From: Ceratodon purpureus
Lineage: Eukaryota; Streptophyta; Bryopsida; Pseudoditrichales; Ditrichaceae
DNA length: 64,000 bases
Direction: 5' to 3'
NCBI GenBank assembly: GCA_014871385.1
Contig: CM026425.1
Location: forward strand, 19,800,902-19,864,901
The first letter of the stretch is position 1; each line of letters begins with the position of its first letter. Below are positions 22,373-34,221 of this stretch, piece after piece. The translations under genes were made by a program, and so were the position numbers. Under the pieces are notes generated by a model. That model saw nothing but the letters and a program-made list of their open reading frames with translations. It had not been told where the DNA came from and ran no database searches.

Positions 22373-25188
22373 TGATTATAACCATGGTAACATTGAAAAA
22401 CTATGGTAACATTGTATTTAATTCACCAAACGTAAAAGGTGACTTGGCAATAGTAATTAAAAGATTTACAAACTTGTAAATGATGACATGGCATTTACCT
22501 TTAATATTTAACCATGTTCTAAATGGTAAAAACACATAGCAAATACACCGTCGCAAGATAAGCAGCCAAACAATCCTACATGTATAAATGACAAAATTGA
22601 CTAAAATTTGACAAAACTTTGTCAACTAAGTGACCGAATCAAGGTGCCCTAATTGACACCTAAATTAACAGATTTTTGTCAAAAATGACCACTAAATTCT
22701 TGTAGTGATAGGATTTGATAGTTTACTTCATTGACCTCGATTGTTTTTGGGAGAAAGTTAGCATGCGAGCCGAGAGCCGAGAGCATAAAAAGAAGAGCAG
22801 AAATTTGACCTTTCACCAAATTTTTGGTAGAAAAATGTACCCTGTAACCGTGGAAAAATACTAAACTCTGGAATCCAATTTTATTTTTGTTTTTAAAAAA
22901 AATAGTGTTATTCCGTAGATTTTTAATCGCAAACTACTTTATTTGACAAAATTCATATTAGGTCATTAAAATTAGGGCTGATGTCATGATGATGTCATGC
23001 CTACATCATAGTTCTTTCTTTGTGGTATAAGACCTAAGTCTCTTCTGTTTTATACACATACTTCTATGATTATACTAATCCTTTCTTTTAAATCTTTTAA
23101 AATTGTAACAAGGCGTGTAAGACCTCAAGGTTCACCTATAAATACAAAACTCAGAGAAAGTCAAATCTAAAGAATAGGGTTCAAGGTAGGAGTATGAATA
23201 TATACAAGAAGAAAAAGAATTGCATCAAGCCAACAACCTACGGCTTTGCATTTCTATGATTCCATGGTTCCAAAATTTTGTAACAATTTTGCAATATACA
23301 TACAAGTTTCATCATCAATGTATGCTGTAATACCTTATTAATATTATTTGTTTAGTTGTTAATTTATAGTAGCATGCATTTCAACAATGTTGTTGGAGTT
23401 AAATAATTTTGTTGATAAGTTTGTGAAGATAGATATTCTAGTTGTGTGTTGACGATTAAAGTTGTAGATACACTACTTTTGCTTTTTTTAGCTATAGTTA
23501 TCAAATTCACAATATCCAAGATGAAATTGATCGTATCATATGAACTACAATTTGTGATTACCTTCTATAATATTCTTATGAAGGTGCTCCAACTCCCATC
23601 TTTAAATCAAAATTCAAAAACTTGACCAATATCCACATCTTTTCCCGAAAAAATCATTTAAATACTCTACACTTTTTATCAAGCATTTACCTTAACTATT
23701 CTTTCAAAACTTGTACCGATTCTATCAAATATCTATGTCAACTATTATAATAATCAACTACTTTTATGAACTATAAAGTTTTGTGTTGTAATGAAAAACA
23801 ACTTAACTACCTGTATACTCAATTGGATTTCTCAAGCTGTATATTTGATGTAGAACCAATTGTATATTTGATGAAGAATAATTGGTGTGCCTTGTTGCCA
23901 TTGTTGAATTTTTTGTAAAATTCCACATAAAGACAAATGTCAAAAATGAGAAGTAGAAATGAAATTTTATTTTCTAGACAAAGTATGAATTTGTTGTGAA
24001 ATTTTTAAAGTGTGTGTTGTCCAAACTATCCTAAAGAATCTCTACACTATCCCTAAACCAAGAAAAATTATATCTATAAAGGCCATCTAATTCACCTATA
24101 ATAGTCAGTATATGTGACAAATCCCAACTTATTTGAACTATATTAAAAAAATTGTTTTGACTGAATATGAGTAATCAATCCAGTAATTTTCAGTGCAATA
24201 GAATGGTACACAAAAATCCTTACTTATCCTGATCATTGCACACACACATGCACATGGAGAATTGCGTTTACAAACACCGTGACAATAAGAACACTGGAAG
24301 CATCAAAATGCTCATAATGCACATATACTGGACTTTTCAATCATCTAGATTCAGCAATGCTTCTAGAGGTTTGAAGAGTAACATAATACCACTCCAATAT
24401 CACTTAAATACCCTAATAATATCCTTCTAATACTTGTAATACCTGGCTACTACATAAGCGCTCATCTTGTGGAGCATCACATTGCAAAAGCTCTCAAGCT
24501 AATGTGGAGGCGAAGCCATGATGATTGACGGCGCACACACAGAATCAACTTGCATTTTTGGTCGCCGGCACTCACCCAACAATCCGTCACATGGATTCGT
24601 ACAACTAATTTGCTAAGAATTATATGGTTGAGTTGTAACCAATCTAGTAACCTTGATCGTTTTCTTCACGTGGTTGTGGAAATGGGTTGCGATGATTTGT
24701 TATATAAAGCGGAGAAGATGGCGCTTGATAGCGGGGAAGAGCAGCCATAGGCAACGGCAATCTACAAGCTGCAGCGCTAGGAAGCGTTGTGCAATCGCTT
24801 CTTCTCATGAAGTACCGAGAGGTTTCACGAGTTGCTTAACACTTGGTCACAATCAGGTTTGCTCACATGGACCAGGAGCCACGTCGCAACAGAGCTCACA
24901 TGTGAATTTCCCATCTCGCAACCATGTGCACGCGACTTCATCGAGATCTTTAGGAATGTTGGCACTTCCAATGTTGGAGCGTAGGCGAGCACTGGAGGTC
25001 CCATAATAATTACAAAAACAAGAATGGTCCCACAACCAAATGTTACACGTCCAAGCCACGGGTTCCATGGGCCCTGGGGAAGTGGGAGTTGCAAATCAGC
25101 ACCGTGGCAAAGAGGAAGTTAGGAACGTGTGATTCTAGATTCATTGCTAGGAATAGCATGTTAGAATAGTATAAGAATTAGCATTAGA
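22373..25188. other. Long AT-rich gene-free stretch
   Basis: About 2.8 kb without a recognisable gene. A GAGAGCCGAGAGC block at 22768-22790 is an inverted relative of the probable MULE subterminal repeats at 20260 and is followed by GTAACCGTGGAAAAATAC, also similar to the reverse complement of 20130-20180; it may be a fragment of the same family. At 24540-25100 base composition becomes more balanced and short ORFs occur, but none matches a family I know. Confidence 0.4.
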
Positions 25189-25654
25189 CATTAGGTGCAA
25201 AATGGGGTCTCTAAAAGGCCCTCTAAACCTGCATGTGAGAAGAAAAAAATAGGGTGCCCGCGCACTTTTGACGAGGCACTGGACGTGCCACCGTGGTGCC
25301 AGCAACGCCGGAGCGTGGAGTCGAACCAATGACCTTTGCGAAGGGCATGTGTCGAGTGTTGCTGCAGTGGCACGGTGACAGCAACCTGGCCCACTTGGAC
25401 CAAACCCCGAGCCGCCCAGCTAATGTCAGTTGGGATATTCGTCATTGTATTAATGACACGAGTTACACTTTAGCATATTTTGAATACTCAACCAATCAAC
25501 CTCGGCGCTGTCAGCGCCACCGAGGATCCTTCTTAACTGTGCGGGCAGCGATTCTGGAATCCGCTGCCAGTAGTAGACGGACTTTTGGGCAGGGGGTTCA
25601 CCTAACTTGGGCAGGCTTAGAGGGCCTTTTGGAGACCCCATTTCGCACGTAATG
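25189..25654. mobile_element. 466-bp inverted-repeat element, copy 2
   Basis: Terminal repeats of about 44 bp: the left end CATTAGGTGCAAAATGGGG matches the reverse complement of the right end (CCCCATTTCGCACGTAATG) with few mismatches, continuing through AAAAGGCCCTCTAA. The interior aligns with copy 1 at 20981 (shared GCGCACTTTTGACG, TCGAACCAA and TTACACTTTAGCATA). A tRNA-type B box GGTTCGACTCC lies on the minus strand at 25317-25327. Same orientation as copy 1. Confidence 0.75.
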
Positions 25655-26240
25655 GCAGTATCTACGACTTCTAATTTCTCCACGGCCTTTGAGCTAGTTT
25701 TGTATCACCAAACTTACCATTGGAATTCTTAGGTCATTTTCCTTTAAGACTACTACCCACTCACTCACGTTGTCTCCGGCCATCAGGCTTTTGTTGCAAG
25801 AATACTCTCAGGAAATAAACTTCTAATACTCTCTGGTGTTACTAATCTTGGCACTATAGTCTGTGTGTCAAGTTGTATGTATGCTGTTTTGTCTTAACCC
25901 CATCCCCTCCTCTAGTTTCCGGAATCTGAATCACTTGCTATTTACTTGGTAGTCTTTAGTCTCCCTTGGCATACTTGAACGTCTAAGAAGCCTCGGCCGT
26001 TGGATCACTTCCAGGGGTCCTATAGCTCAACGGTCACTCCACTCCCAGCCTCGGTAACCCCTGAACTGCCATGTACTAGCTCCTCATACCGAAATACTCT
26101 ACTGAGTCTCAACATTCTCCAAGACCTTGACAAACAATAACCTTCTAGCTTCCAGAACTGCGGTTCACCTCTTCCCCTTATCCTCTATAAGCTCACAATG
26201 TGGACTCAGAATACTCCATGTGGAACCTAGCCTAACATTT

Positions 26241-26258
26241 TGGCGACCATGTTGGGGA
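26241..26258 (+). other. Retrotransposon primer-binding site
   Basis: The sequence begins TGG right after a CA-rich LTR-type end (CTAACATTT) and resembles the TGGCGACTnTGnTGGGGA primer sites of plant Tat/Ogre elements. The sequence is seen directly; the use is inferred. Confidence 0.55.
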
Positions 26259-26640
26259 TGGAAAGTTGAGATCCACAGAAATTTCTGCAACCAGGGACGC
26301 CACGTCCTAGGCTGCCACAATGCCTCCACGGAAGGACCCTCTTGAAAGAAACAATGAAGTTGAAGAGTGGTAAAGGGAGGATTTCCTATAAAACCCTAGC
26401 CTTCACAACCCATCAAAACCCTACAAAACCCCAACTAACTTAGCTGCTGAAACACTCATACAATGCTGGAAACACTCAAAAGAAGTGGAAAAGTGAGTTA
26501 AAACTGTATAAAGAGAGTCAAATCCGCCCCAAAATCATGGTACAGTAGCTCATAATGTCTCCCTAGTCTCCTCTAACTCTGAATGCACTAGTGAGGAATG
26601 CCTTAAGAAACCCTAAAATCTGCCTTAAGAACCCAGCAGA

Positions 26641-26735
26641 AGTCATCCAGTCGGCTACGACAGAGTTCATCCAGTCGGCTACGACAGAGTTCATCCAGTC
26701 AACTGTGACAGAGTTCATCTAGCTAACTAGATGAC
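26641..26735. repeat. 27-bp leader repeats of the retroelement
   Basis: Three to four copies of a unit like GTTCATCCAGTCGGCTACG and ACAGA stand head to tail, opened by GTCATCCAGTCG and closed by an imperfect inverted copy (CTAGATGAC). The same arrangement occurs at 62744-62850. Confidence 0.75.
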
Positions 26736-27590
26736 TCTCGGAGCCAGGGATGAAAAACTACGAAAAAGGGCTACTGGAACTGAGGGAGGGGAGATTGAGA
26801 AATCTCCAGTTAACAAAGAGACTATACAACAGGATGATCTTCACCCCACTAAAGAACTACTGCAGTTCTTGAAAGATCAATTGACGGCTTTGGCCACCAA
26901 AAACAAAGCCACGAATGCTAAATTTGAGATGTTGAGCATCCAGTACCCAAATCTCCATAGCATAGCAACCAATGATGCCATCTATGCAACACCACCGGAT
27001 TTGGAAGCCCCTTTGGAACCTCTTCAATCTGCTACACTTTCCACAGAAAATCATACCGCCGCCACGTCTTTGAGCGGGGGCGACCATGAGCGAACCACCA
27101 AGTTCCCCAAAATTCCTTTCCCTGTTTTTGATGAGTTTGGGGACCTTGACTAGCACATCCGCCGGTTCAAAGTCATTGCTTACACCAATGGCATTGTCAG
27201 TTCCTTAGATTTACAAAATATCTTTGGCACCACGCTCCAAGGAAATCATATCAATTGGTATATAGATTTTGAAACAGAGCACCCCCATGCCAACTGGGAC
27301 AACATGGAACGCAGTTTCCTCCACAAACTTAGGAAACTAAAAACCAGCTCCGAGATACTCCGTGCCTTGGGCAACATTACACAAGACAGAAACAAGCCCG
27401 TAGACAAGTTTTACGGAGATTCAAACAATTGGCAGATAAGCTTAGCCAACGGCCCGAGGAAGATTGTTTATCTGAGTGGTTCAAAAAGGGGTTGTTACCA
27501 TGGATTCTGCAAGGAATTGTTATCTGTGGCGTCAAAACATTGAGCGACATACTCACCGCGGCAAATGACATCAGTTCGGATGTCATGTAA
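26731..27590 (+). pseudogene. Retrotransposon gag, with stop and frameshift
   Basis: The reading starts MTLGARDEKLRKRATG and reaches KFPKIPFPVFDEFGDLD, where a TAG interrupts (27151). It continues in the same frame with HIRRFKVIAYTNGIVSSLD and WDNMERSFLHKLRKL, typical of the plant Retrotrans_gag domain. Near 27410 the frame shifts by one and resumes as RRFKQLADKLSQRPEEDCL, then SEWFKKGLLPWILQGIVI, ending at TAA near 27590. The gene is dead as it stands. Gag would have packaged the element RNA. Confidence 0.7.
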
Positions 27591-27926
27591 CCATTCTCAA
27601 TGATTGTGGGGGGAAACAGTTTCCAATGTTCTATGACATGGTCAATGACGGTGGCCTTGGTGCGCATGGTGACTGCAGAGGCACTGATGGTCGATACGTT
27701 TGTTTCTGCATTGTGAACCTCGGTCAGCGTTACTCCACCCCTGCGATTAGGCGCTGATTGTCTTTGGTTGTCCATGGAAGATGACGAAGGTCTGCTTGGA
27801 TCTGAGGGTCATTGGTTTTGCGTCCACCGTTGCTTGAGTATAGGACATTGGCCCACGCGTTGATTGGAAGAGCCACATTCCCAATATATGTCGTTTCTTC
27901 CTGGCTGAAAAGCATCGACAAAAGGG

Positions 27927-28405
27927 TTGGAAATGACCACAATAAGCCCAGAAATCCAACACATATTGGATGATACCAATGTTACTATAACATTGTCCAA
28001 ATTATTAAAATTAAGTCCGGAATTACAAAGGTACCTACAGCAAGCTACTTTGCTGGAGACCAGAATTGATCCCACCATAATCAAGGTAAAAGCCACCACC
28101 TTGGATCCGGATGCCGCGGTGATATATCTGCAACTCGGACACCATGAACTGACCAATGTGTTGGTGGACGGGGGCTCTGGCGTCAATGTCATGAGTGAGC
28201 ACTTGCGGAAACATCTGGGGCTCCCTCAACCAAAAACTGCCAAGTTTATTCTACGCATGGCCAACGATGACCCGACAATACCCTTGGGAATCCTAGCGAC
28301 CGTGGCCATCACCATGCATGGAGTATCAACACTAGCCACTTTTGTGGTCATAGATATGCCCAACAGTAGCAACTTCTTCATCATCCTTGGACGACCCTGG
28401 CTTTG
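27927..28405 (+). pseudogene. Retroviral-type aspartic protease of the retrotransposon
   Basis: The frame reads from about residue 60 LGHHELTNVLVDGGSGVNVM, with the active-site DGGSGVN, and later MHGVSTLATFVVIDMPNS and FIILGRPWL, matching the C-terminal ILGRPWL of plant gypsy proteases. It ends at a TGA where related elements read on into DMNAIHDW-type sequence: the next frame does show MNAIHDWSWNHIRIYRQGK. The upstream 27.6-27.9 kb segment is decayed. Confidence 0.75.
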
Positions 28406-28469
28406 AGATATGAACGCCATACACGACTGGTCTTGGAATCACATTCGCATCTATCGCCAAGGAAAAATG

Positions 28470-30010
28470 AGTTTCGCGGACGGACCCAATTCTCTTACTT
28501 CAAGCATGTCTACTTCATTCTTTTGAAGGTCTGCAATCGTGATCCCAACGCCAACCTTTTCATCCACACACCTACATTTAGCTTCAACGAGGTCAAGCTA
28601 GTCCTAGGAAGCGGAATCTTGACTCACCTTTTGGCAAAAAAGTATGATGCAAACTACTTTTAATCTAGGGTCTTGACAGTGGATGGTGGCCACTAGATTG
28701 CTTAGTCATTGATTTTTGAATTATTCCTTGTATTGAGTCAGAAATACAAAATTTAAATTGTCATTTTTAATATAAAGGATCTTGTCATTCACATTGATTG
28801 CATTGTGTTACAATAGCTTCCACCTAGCACAAGTGCACTATATACTTCGTACCCACTAACGGATGCACTTTAATACTGCCAATCAATAGTTGTTAATAGT
28901 CATTTTATTGATTGGATTTAATGCTTTTAGTTTTGCCCCTTGCATTTTCAGCATAACTACCAACCTCTTGCTGTACTACAGAACAAGCAACATTCACGTC
29001 CATTTTTGGTCCTACACTTGGCATTTGTCCTAGGAAGGAACGTTCAACAATGGCCCACCTCTACTTAACCCACTAAGTATTTCCCTATATTAAGTTTCCA
29101 ATGGGATCTTCCCAACCTTTGAGTATGCATGAGGTGACAAGGGCACCTTTGCCTCGTCCTCAAGCACTAAAATCTCATTCGAGTCTTCTACAAATCTGAT
29201 TGGAAATCCACATCCACCATCACAGTAAGTCCTTGGCTGCAGGCCTTCACCTCCTCTTCCTCGTCAACCTCCACAGATGATTGAAATGGACCAACAGCAT
29301 CACCCAGAGTTTTCTATCCCGTCTGGTCATGACTATCCCGTCGCGACGTCGGAATGGGTCGCGACGAGGGTCCTCCGACGTCATAATAGGTTTTGTAATG
29401 TAAAAATGAAAAAGTATAAATGAAAAGGTTGCATTTCGGAGTTGGGCCGTCACAATAAAGACCGAATGGGACGTCCGGTTGTGACTCTAAACCGTCGTGA
29501 CGTCCTGACATTATGACGTTAGAGGGCCAAGTCACGACCAAATAGAAAATCCTAGCATCACCAAGTGAAACAGAAATAACACCAACGTCTTCCATAATCT
29601 TAGCCCACTCCTATAAAGACTTCTTTTGGAAAAAAAACAATCAAAAAAGACAAAGAGATTGTCCATAACCCAAGCTTAAATATTTGTAGAAGAGGTGTTT
29701 GGCGCCCTCAAAAACTGGCCTTTAATAACTTAAACGACATTCATCATGCTAATGAGAATGAAAATCAAGCAGATTTTTAAAAAAATAAATTACGTCAAAT
29801 TATTTTATTAGACAATGAAAGCACTGTAAGAGGGAAAAAAATTAGATTTTTTCAACTATATTATCCAAAAGGTCCTCAATTATATGCCCAAAATAAATTT
29901 CTAAAAAAATTAATATGCCAAGAATATTCTAATTACATTTGAATCTTCTAATTTTAATTTGAAATTTCTGAATTTGGATTCCATTCTGGATTCTCTGCTC
30001 TCCGCTCGCA
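28470..30010 (+). mobile_element. Decayed second copy of the MULE 3' end
   Basis: From about 28470 the plus strand reads FRGRTQFSYFKHVYFILLK, then VCNRDPNANLFIHTPTFSFN, aligning with the last about 57 residues of the transposase at 18250-18424. One SWIM Cys is changed to Phe. The 3' flank, the antisense accessory ORF region and the TTGGCGCCCT block also match the first copy, up to the CTCTCCGCT motif near 30007. The 5' part of the element is missing. Confidence 0.8.
29305..29553. mobile_element. 249-bp MITE with 9-bp target duplication
   Basis: It is flanked by AGCATCACC at 29296-29304 and 29554-29562; the undisrupted homologous site in the first MULE copy (about 19085-19110) has no such insert. 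The ends share TTTTCTAT and GGTC(A/G)TGACT in inverted orientation. A 9-bp duplication is typical of Mutator-superfamily elements. The interior is rich in GTCGTGAC/GTCGCGAC motifs and has no ORF. Confidence 0.75.
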
Positions 30011-31532
30011 TACATGTCTCGTCCATCCAATGTCATCACTACCTTGTGTCATATTGTATAGTAATTCTAGTGAAACTAAATGATCCTTGCCTTCTATGTG
30101 CACACATTGCTTTCATTGCCCAGCTTGCGAGAATTTATTGTCCACCTACCATTGGAAGTAGACTTCAATGTCACTCAACTTCCAACCTCTAGTTGCAAAG
30201 AAATCCAATGTTTGCTTACATCTTAATCGTAGTAAATGATTAGTGATTGCACTTCCGCCCGTAGCCGCCAACCTATTGCCATTACCTATATACCAATAGT
30301 AGATATCAAATACTAGAGCACGAAGCGATAATCCGCTCAGGAAATGCAACCACCTCAAATGCCCATAATTTGGCGCAAAAGACTTTAGCATGTGTACTTA
30401 CGCTGGTTGTCTACCTCTCATTGTTGCATCATCTATTCTTCCGCCTCTTCATGTCACTATTTGTGCTTATAGAACTTATATCTTTTGTACCAAAAACATA
30501 TAAAATATAGAAGCACAAAGTTATAATATAGAATCGTCAATAGCTTCAATGACATTTACTCAAATATAACCCTCCACCATGGAACATGATGTCCACTTCC
30601 CTGGATTAATAATGACTTCTAGTCCATTAGAGCAAAAGCCAATTGGGTTGCCTACCTAAAATGATGATTCTTCAAATTCAGGATCTCATTCCGCAAACAA
30701 AACAAAACAAAACAAAACAAAAAATAAAATAATAATAAATAAAAAATATTTCAAACTTCTTGAGGGATGTTCTATGTTGAACATTTCATTTTTAAAAAAA
30801 TTAAGAAATTAGTTTGATGTTTTACTACTTCAATTTCCCTTATTAGAATTTATTATCCAATTTGGATTGAAAGAAGTTTTAGGATTTAGGGTTCAATTTG
30901 GATTTTAGAGATTAATGTAGAAGACTGCAAAAGCAACATGTTCAGATAGATCATTGTTCAACCTTTTCACCATATTTTTTGAAAGTTTAATCCAAACTTT
31001 GATCCACTTTGAAGTCAAAATCTCTTTCTGCATTTTACATTTCAAAGAAATACTATGACCTTCAAATCCAAAGGTCCAATCTTTCCAAGGTTTAACTGCC
31101 ACAGGTTTTCGTTCTCTAACTTAAGTTGTCATCTAAGGTTACATCCGTTTATGAATAAGATTACCGTTTCATACAGAGGCGTAAATGATTTTACAAAAAC
31201 TTAAGTGATCAATGATGTAGATCAAAAAATCACATTTTCTGTGTTAGTAGTCTTACACATGCAAATAGTTTTTTGTAAACCCATGCGAGTAAATGTGAGA
31301 TGGAGCAGGCATTGTAAGTGTGATTCAATATCAAATGCTGACATCATTTTCTACACGCAATATGGTATATACTAAATATATGCATGCATTAAAAAAATTG
31401 TTTCCACTGTAAGAAGTACTCCACTAATTATCAAACTATATGCAGATAGAAAAGCATTCCACTATTGCCTTCCTTTCAGCAGAAACTGCAGAGAGTGTAT
31501 AAAAACTTTAGAGTGTCTAGTTCCAAGCAAAT
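30011..31532. other. AT-rich gene-free stretch left of the piggyBac element
   Basis: Short ORFs only, none recognised. A short AAAAC run (30700-30725) and AT-rich tracts are present. Confidence 0.4.
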
Positions 31533-31990
31533 TTAACCCCTTTTGCATCTTTGGCCCAGAATGGCCTACGGTTTTGATTGTAGACGTCAGGAAGGTGGGA
31601 AGGGGGGGTCGAATTCAAAAACATTGAACTACAATGTTGTGGGCACGATGTCGGAGCATTTGATAAAAAAAATCTCCGATTTTTTTGGACCAGAAATGTG
31701 ATGACAGGATCGACTGTAGTGGCCATTTCCGCTGTATTTCAGTATCGGGTAGGTACAATGGACAGTATACGGGGCAGCGAGGGGGTCTGGGTGTCGTCGC
31801 GGGTTTGACCGGCTGGGCAAGTGGAAAATCTGTTTTCTTACGTCACCCTCGATTCTTCATCATCAGGTCCTCTTGGATCCCTCATACGATTTTGCGAGGG
31901 AAGAGGTTGTGGGGTTATGCAGGGTGTTTGTTTACTGGTTTTTGTTGTTGAAGTGCGGAGTGGGGGTCGTGGTCGTGCGGAGGCGTTGAG

Positions 31991-32573
31991 ATGGATTGCG
32001 GCGGAGGGAGGAGAAGGACATGCGAGTGGGGTGGAACTCGGCTTCAACGGCGGCTCAAAGCGTGGGAGGATGTTGGAGATGTGACAAGGCTCAACGATTT
32101 ATACGCTGCGCGCATTCTCTCCTGCCTATTCCTTGTGATGGACGGTTTGCGCTTCAGTTCTGGAGAAGAGGAATTGGTGAGGCCTGGGGAAGTAGAAGGG
32201 GAATTGTTCAGGTGGTTTAGGGTTCAAGGAGCGTCCGAGGAAGGGAGTAGAAGGGCAATTGCGTTGTTGGACTCCACATACCTCGAACCCCAGCCGCGAC
32301 CTCGTCGATGGAATAGGCGTGGGGAATTTGGACATCAGGAGTGTTGCCGCTACCTGTGGTACAGGCATGCGGCCCGGATTCATAGGTGGTGCGAAAGAAA
32401 ACAGTTCCCAGAGTTTGTGAGGGCACTCCTTTGCCGAGAGTACTATCCTTCTACACCAACCGTGGACCATGAAGAGGCTTGCACGAGCAGCCATGTCGGG
32501 CAGATCCGACGCGAGCCAGGCGACGGGGACCCAAATGCCCACGGCAACAACCAATGTCAACCGAGAGGTATGT
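31991..32573 (+). CDS. Unrecognised exon(s) at the 5' side of the piggyBac gene region
   Basis: An ORF begins MDCGGGRRRTCEWGG and continues with LKAWEDVGDVTRLNDLYAAR, ending at a possible donor (GAG then GTATGTG, near 32571). It contains several Trp, Cys and Arg (RYLWYRHAARIHRWCERKQF). It is GC-rich like the transposase exon and lies on the same strand, so it may be the first coding exon of a longer transposase transcript or a separate element gene. No domain is recognised. Confidence 0.4.
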
Positions 32574-32739
32574 GAATGTCGAACCATGGGTCATGGACAT
32601 TTCCGCATGCATTTAGGGTTACAGAGTTGAATTGGATGGGGTCAAGGTTGGGGAGTTCGGATAGAACAATGCTGCATGTGTCTGCTGAATTACTCACTAC
32701 GCTGTTGTGCTTTGTACACTTGGAGTCATCACAGAGAGT

Positions 32740-33514
32740 GCCCTTGGGAGAGATCCTGCACTCCAACGTACCGCCAACGAAGAAGGTCCGGGTGCGGAAA
32801 TCCAGAGCCAAACCGAAGCTCGGTTTCACCGAGTTACTGCAAACTGCGGAGACTACGGGGGCTGGAAACGAGCGAGGCACGAAGACGACAGCAACGCTGA
32901 CGACGGCTTGTAAGTACTCCCGCTGCATTTGTTCTGCATTCTGTGATGGTTATTGGATTGAGTCGTCGGGAGGGGGGGGTTTGGGGTTCTTCAGAAAGTC
33001 TGTCATGCAAGGGACTGAGACTGGATTCCACGGGTGCAGGGAACGGTGGAGACAGATTCATTGGCTACGGAGGAAGTCCAGTGCAGAGAATTACCACCGG
33101 AGACGCTCCCCACGCAGTTCCAGGGGACAAATGCGGAGTTCCAGAGCGTAGCCACGGCAGAGATGGCCATGTCCAAGGATCCGCCGGCGAAGACGATGCG
33201 GGTGCGGAAATCAAGGGCAAAAAAGCTGGTGAGTTCTTCGGGAGTTGTGACTTCATTTAAATTGTACTTTCCAATCGTTGGAGGATGTTCTTACATGTTG
33301 GAGACGGTCTTCAACGTCCTCTAATACACCGGCGGTGACGCAGGTGGCAGCCACGGGCGAGGCCGAGGACATGGGGCCGGGACAGCCGCTAATTACACAG
33401 ACGCCCTTCCAGGAGGGCGGGGTGAAGAGGAAGCCCAGAGCAAGGAAGGGGGTAAGTGGTGGTCAGCCATTTTGTGTCTGTTGACGGTTTTACGTGTAGG
33501 CCAAGGTTAAGCGG

Positions 33515-33545
<31 letters not shown>

Positions 33546-34098
33546 AATTCACGGATTGGTTGGTGACGACGGTGCAGGCAACATTACAGACATGCTCCGG
33601 AGAAGATGCGGAGGTGCAATGCGAACAGCTACTGCCGACGGCCCTCCCCGACCAAAGGTGTGCCACACCAAGAACATTGCGCGCAAAGAAACAGGTCGGT
33701 ACATTGTCTCACCAAACCTCCTAAGTATCTTACTTTCTTTTCGCTGTCTTCACCGTGATTTTCATCAAACACGCTTTGCATATGTTTGAGGTTCTGTGCA
33801 CTGATGGGGGAGTATGGCGTGCTTGTAGGTGACGGTTGTACCGGGAATGGAGGGGGCAACTGCGCCACCGCAGCAGACCAGGGGGAGGCCACGGAAGGCG
33901 GCACGGGTGGCCCTGGACACGACTGCGGCTACCATGACGCAAGGGGTACTTGAGGCAAACACGCCAAGCACGCCAAAAAGAGGCCGCCCCCGGAGGAATG
34001 TGATGGAAACGCCCATGTTGTGGCAGACGCCAATGCCGCCCTGGAACTCACCGTCTGCGATCGGGCCGCCACCGCCAACCTCGCCCACGCCGCCTTAA
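32740..34098 (+). CDS. Series of basic, AT-hook-type exons in the piggyBac region
   Basis: Several short ORF blocks separated by GT-AG-like gaps each end in a basic motif: VRVRKSRAKPK (about 32800), MRVRKSRAKKL then GTGAG (about 33230), KRKPRARKG then GTAAG (about 33450), LRAKKQ then GTCGG (about 33690), and RGRPRKAAR with KRGRPRR (33880-34000), the last two being canonical AT-hooks. Two blocks share a longer pattern (TEEVQCRELPPETLP and DAEVQCEQLLPTALP), which suggests duplicated exons. They would give the transposase a multivalent minor-groove DNA-binding arm. The exact exon borders are uncertain. Confidence 0.4.
33518..33545. repeat. 28-nt poly-G run
   Basis: An uninterrupted run of 28 G after GCGGGGA, within a probable intron of the piggyBac gene. 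Could be real or inflated by assembly. Confidence 0.8.
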
Positions 34099-34221
34099 GG
34101 TACATTGATGACTGAGCTCACAATACGGTAAAGACATTCCTTCTTTCAGCATGAGTTTCATCTGTTACTCAGGCATGCTGACTTGCTGGCTTAGTAATCA
34201 TTGCTACGTGATGGCCTGCAG

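Larger units (their letters stand above)
26241..28470 (+). mobile_element. Gypsy-type (Ogre/Tat-like) LTR retrotransposon remnant
   Basis: A primer-binding-type sequence TGGCGACCATGTTGGGGA (26241-26258) is followed by a leader with 27-bp repeats, then gag and aspartic-protease sequence. The upstream LTR would lie in about 25.7-26.24 kb; its left border was not found. No reverse transcriptase, RNase H or integrase follows: after the protease, MULE sequence begins. The copy is truncated and carries stops and frameshifts, so it is a relic. Confidence 0.7.

Noticed and set aside
32126..32587. Antisense ORFs over the piggyBac region (32.1-33.3 kb and 34.7-35.5 kb)
   Set aside because: They mirror GC-rich exons on the plus strand, where the recognised coding sequence lies.
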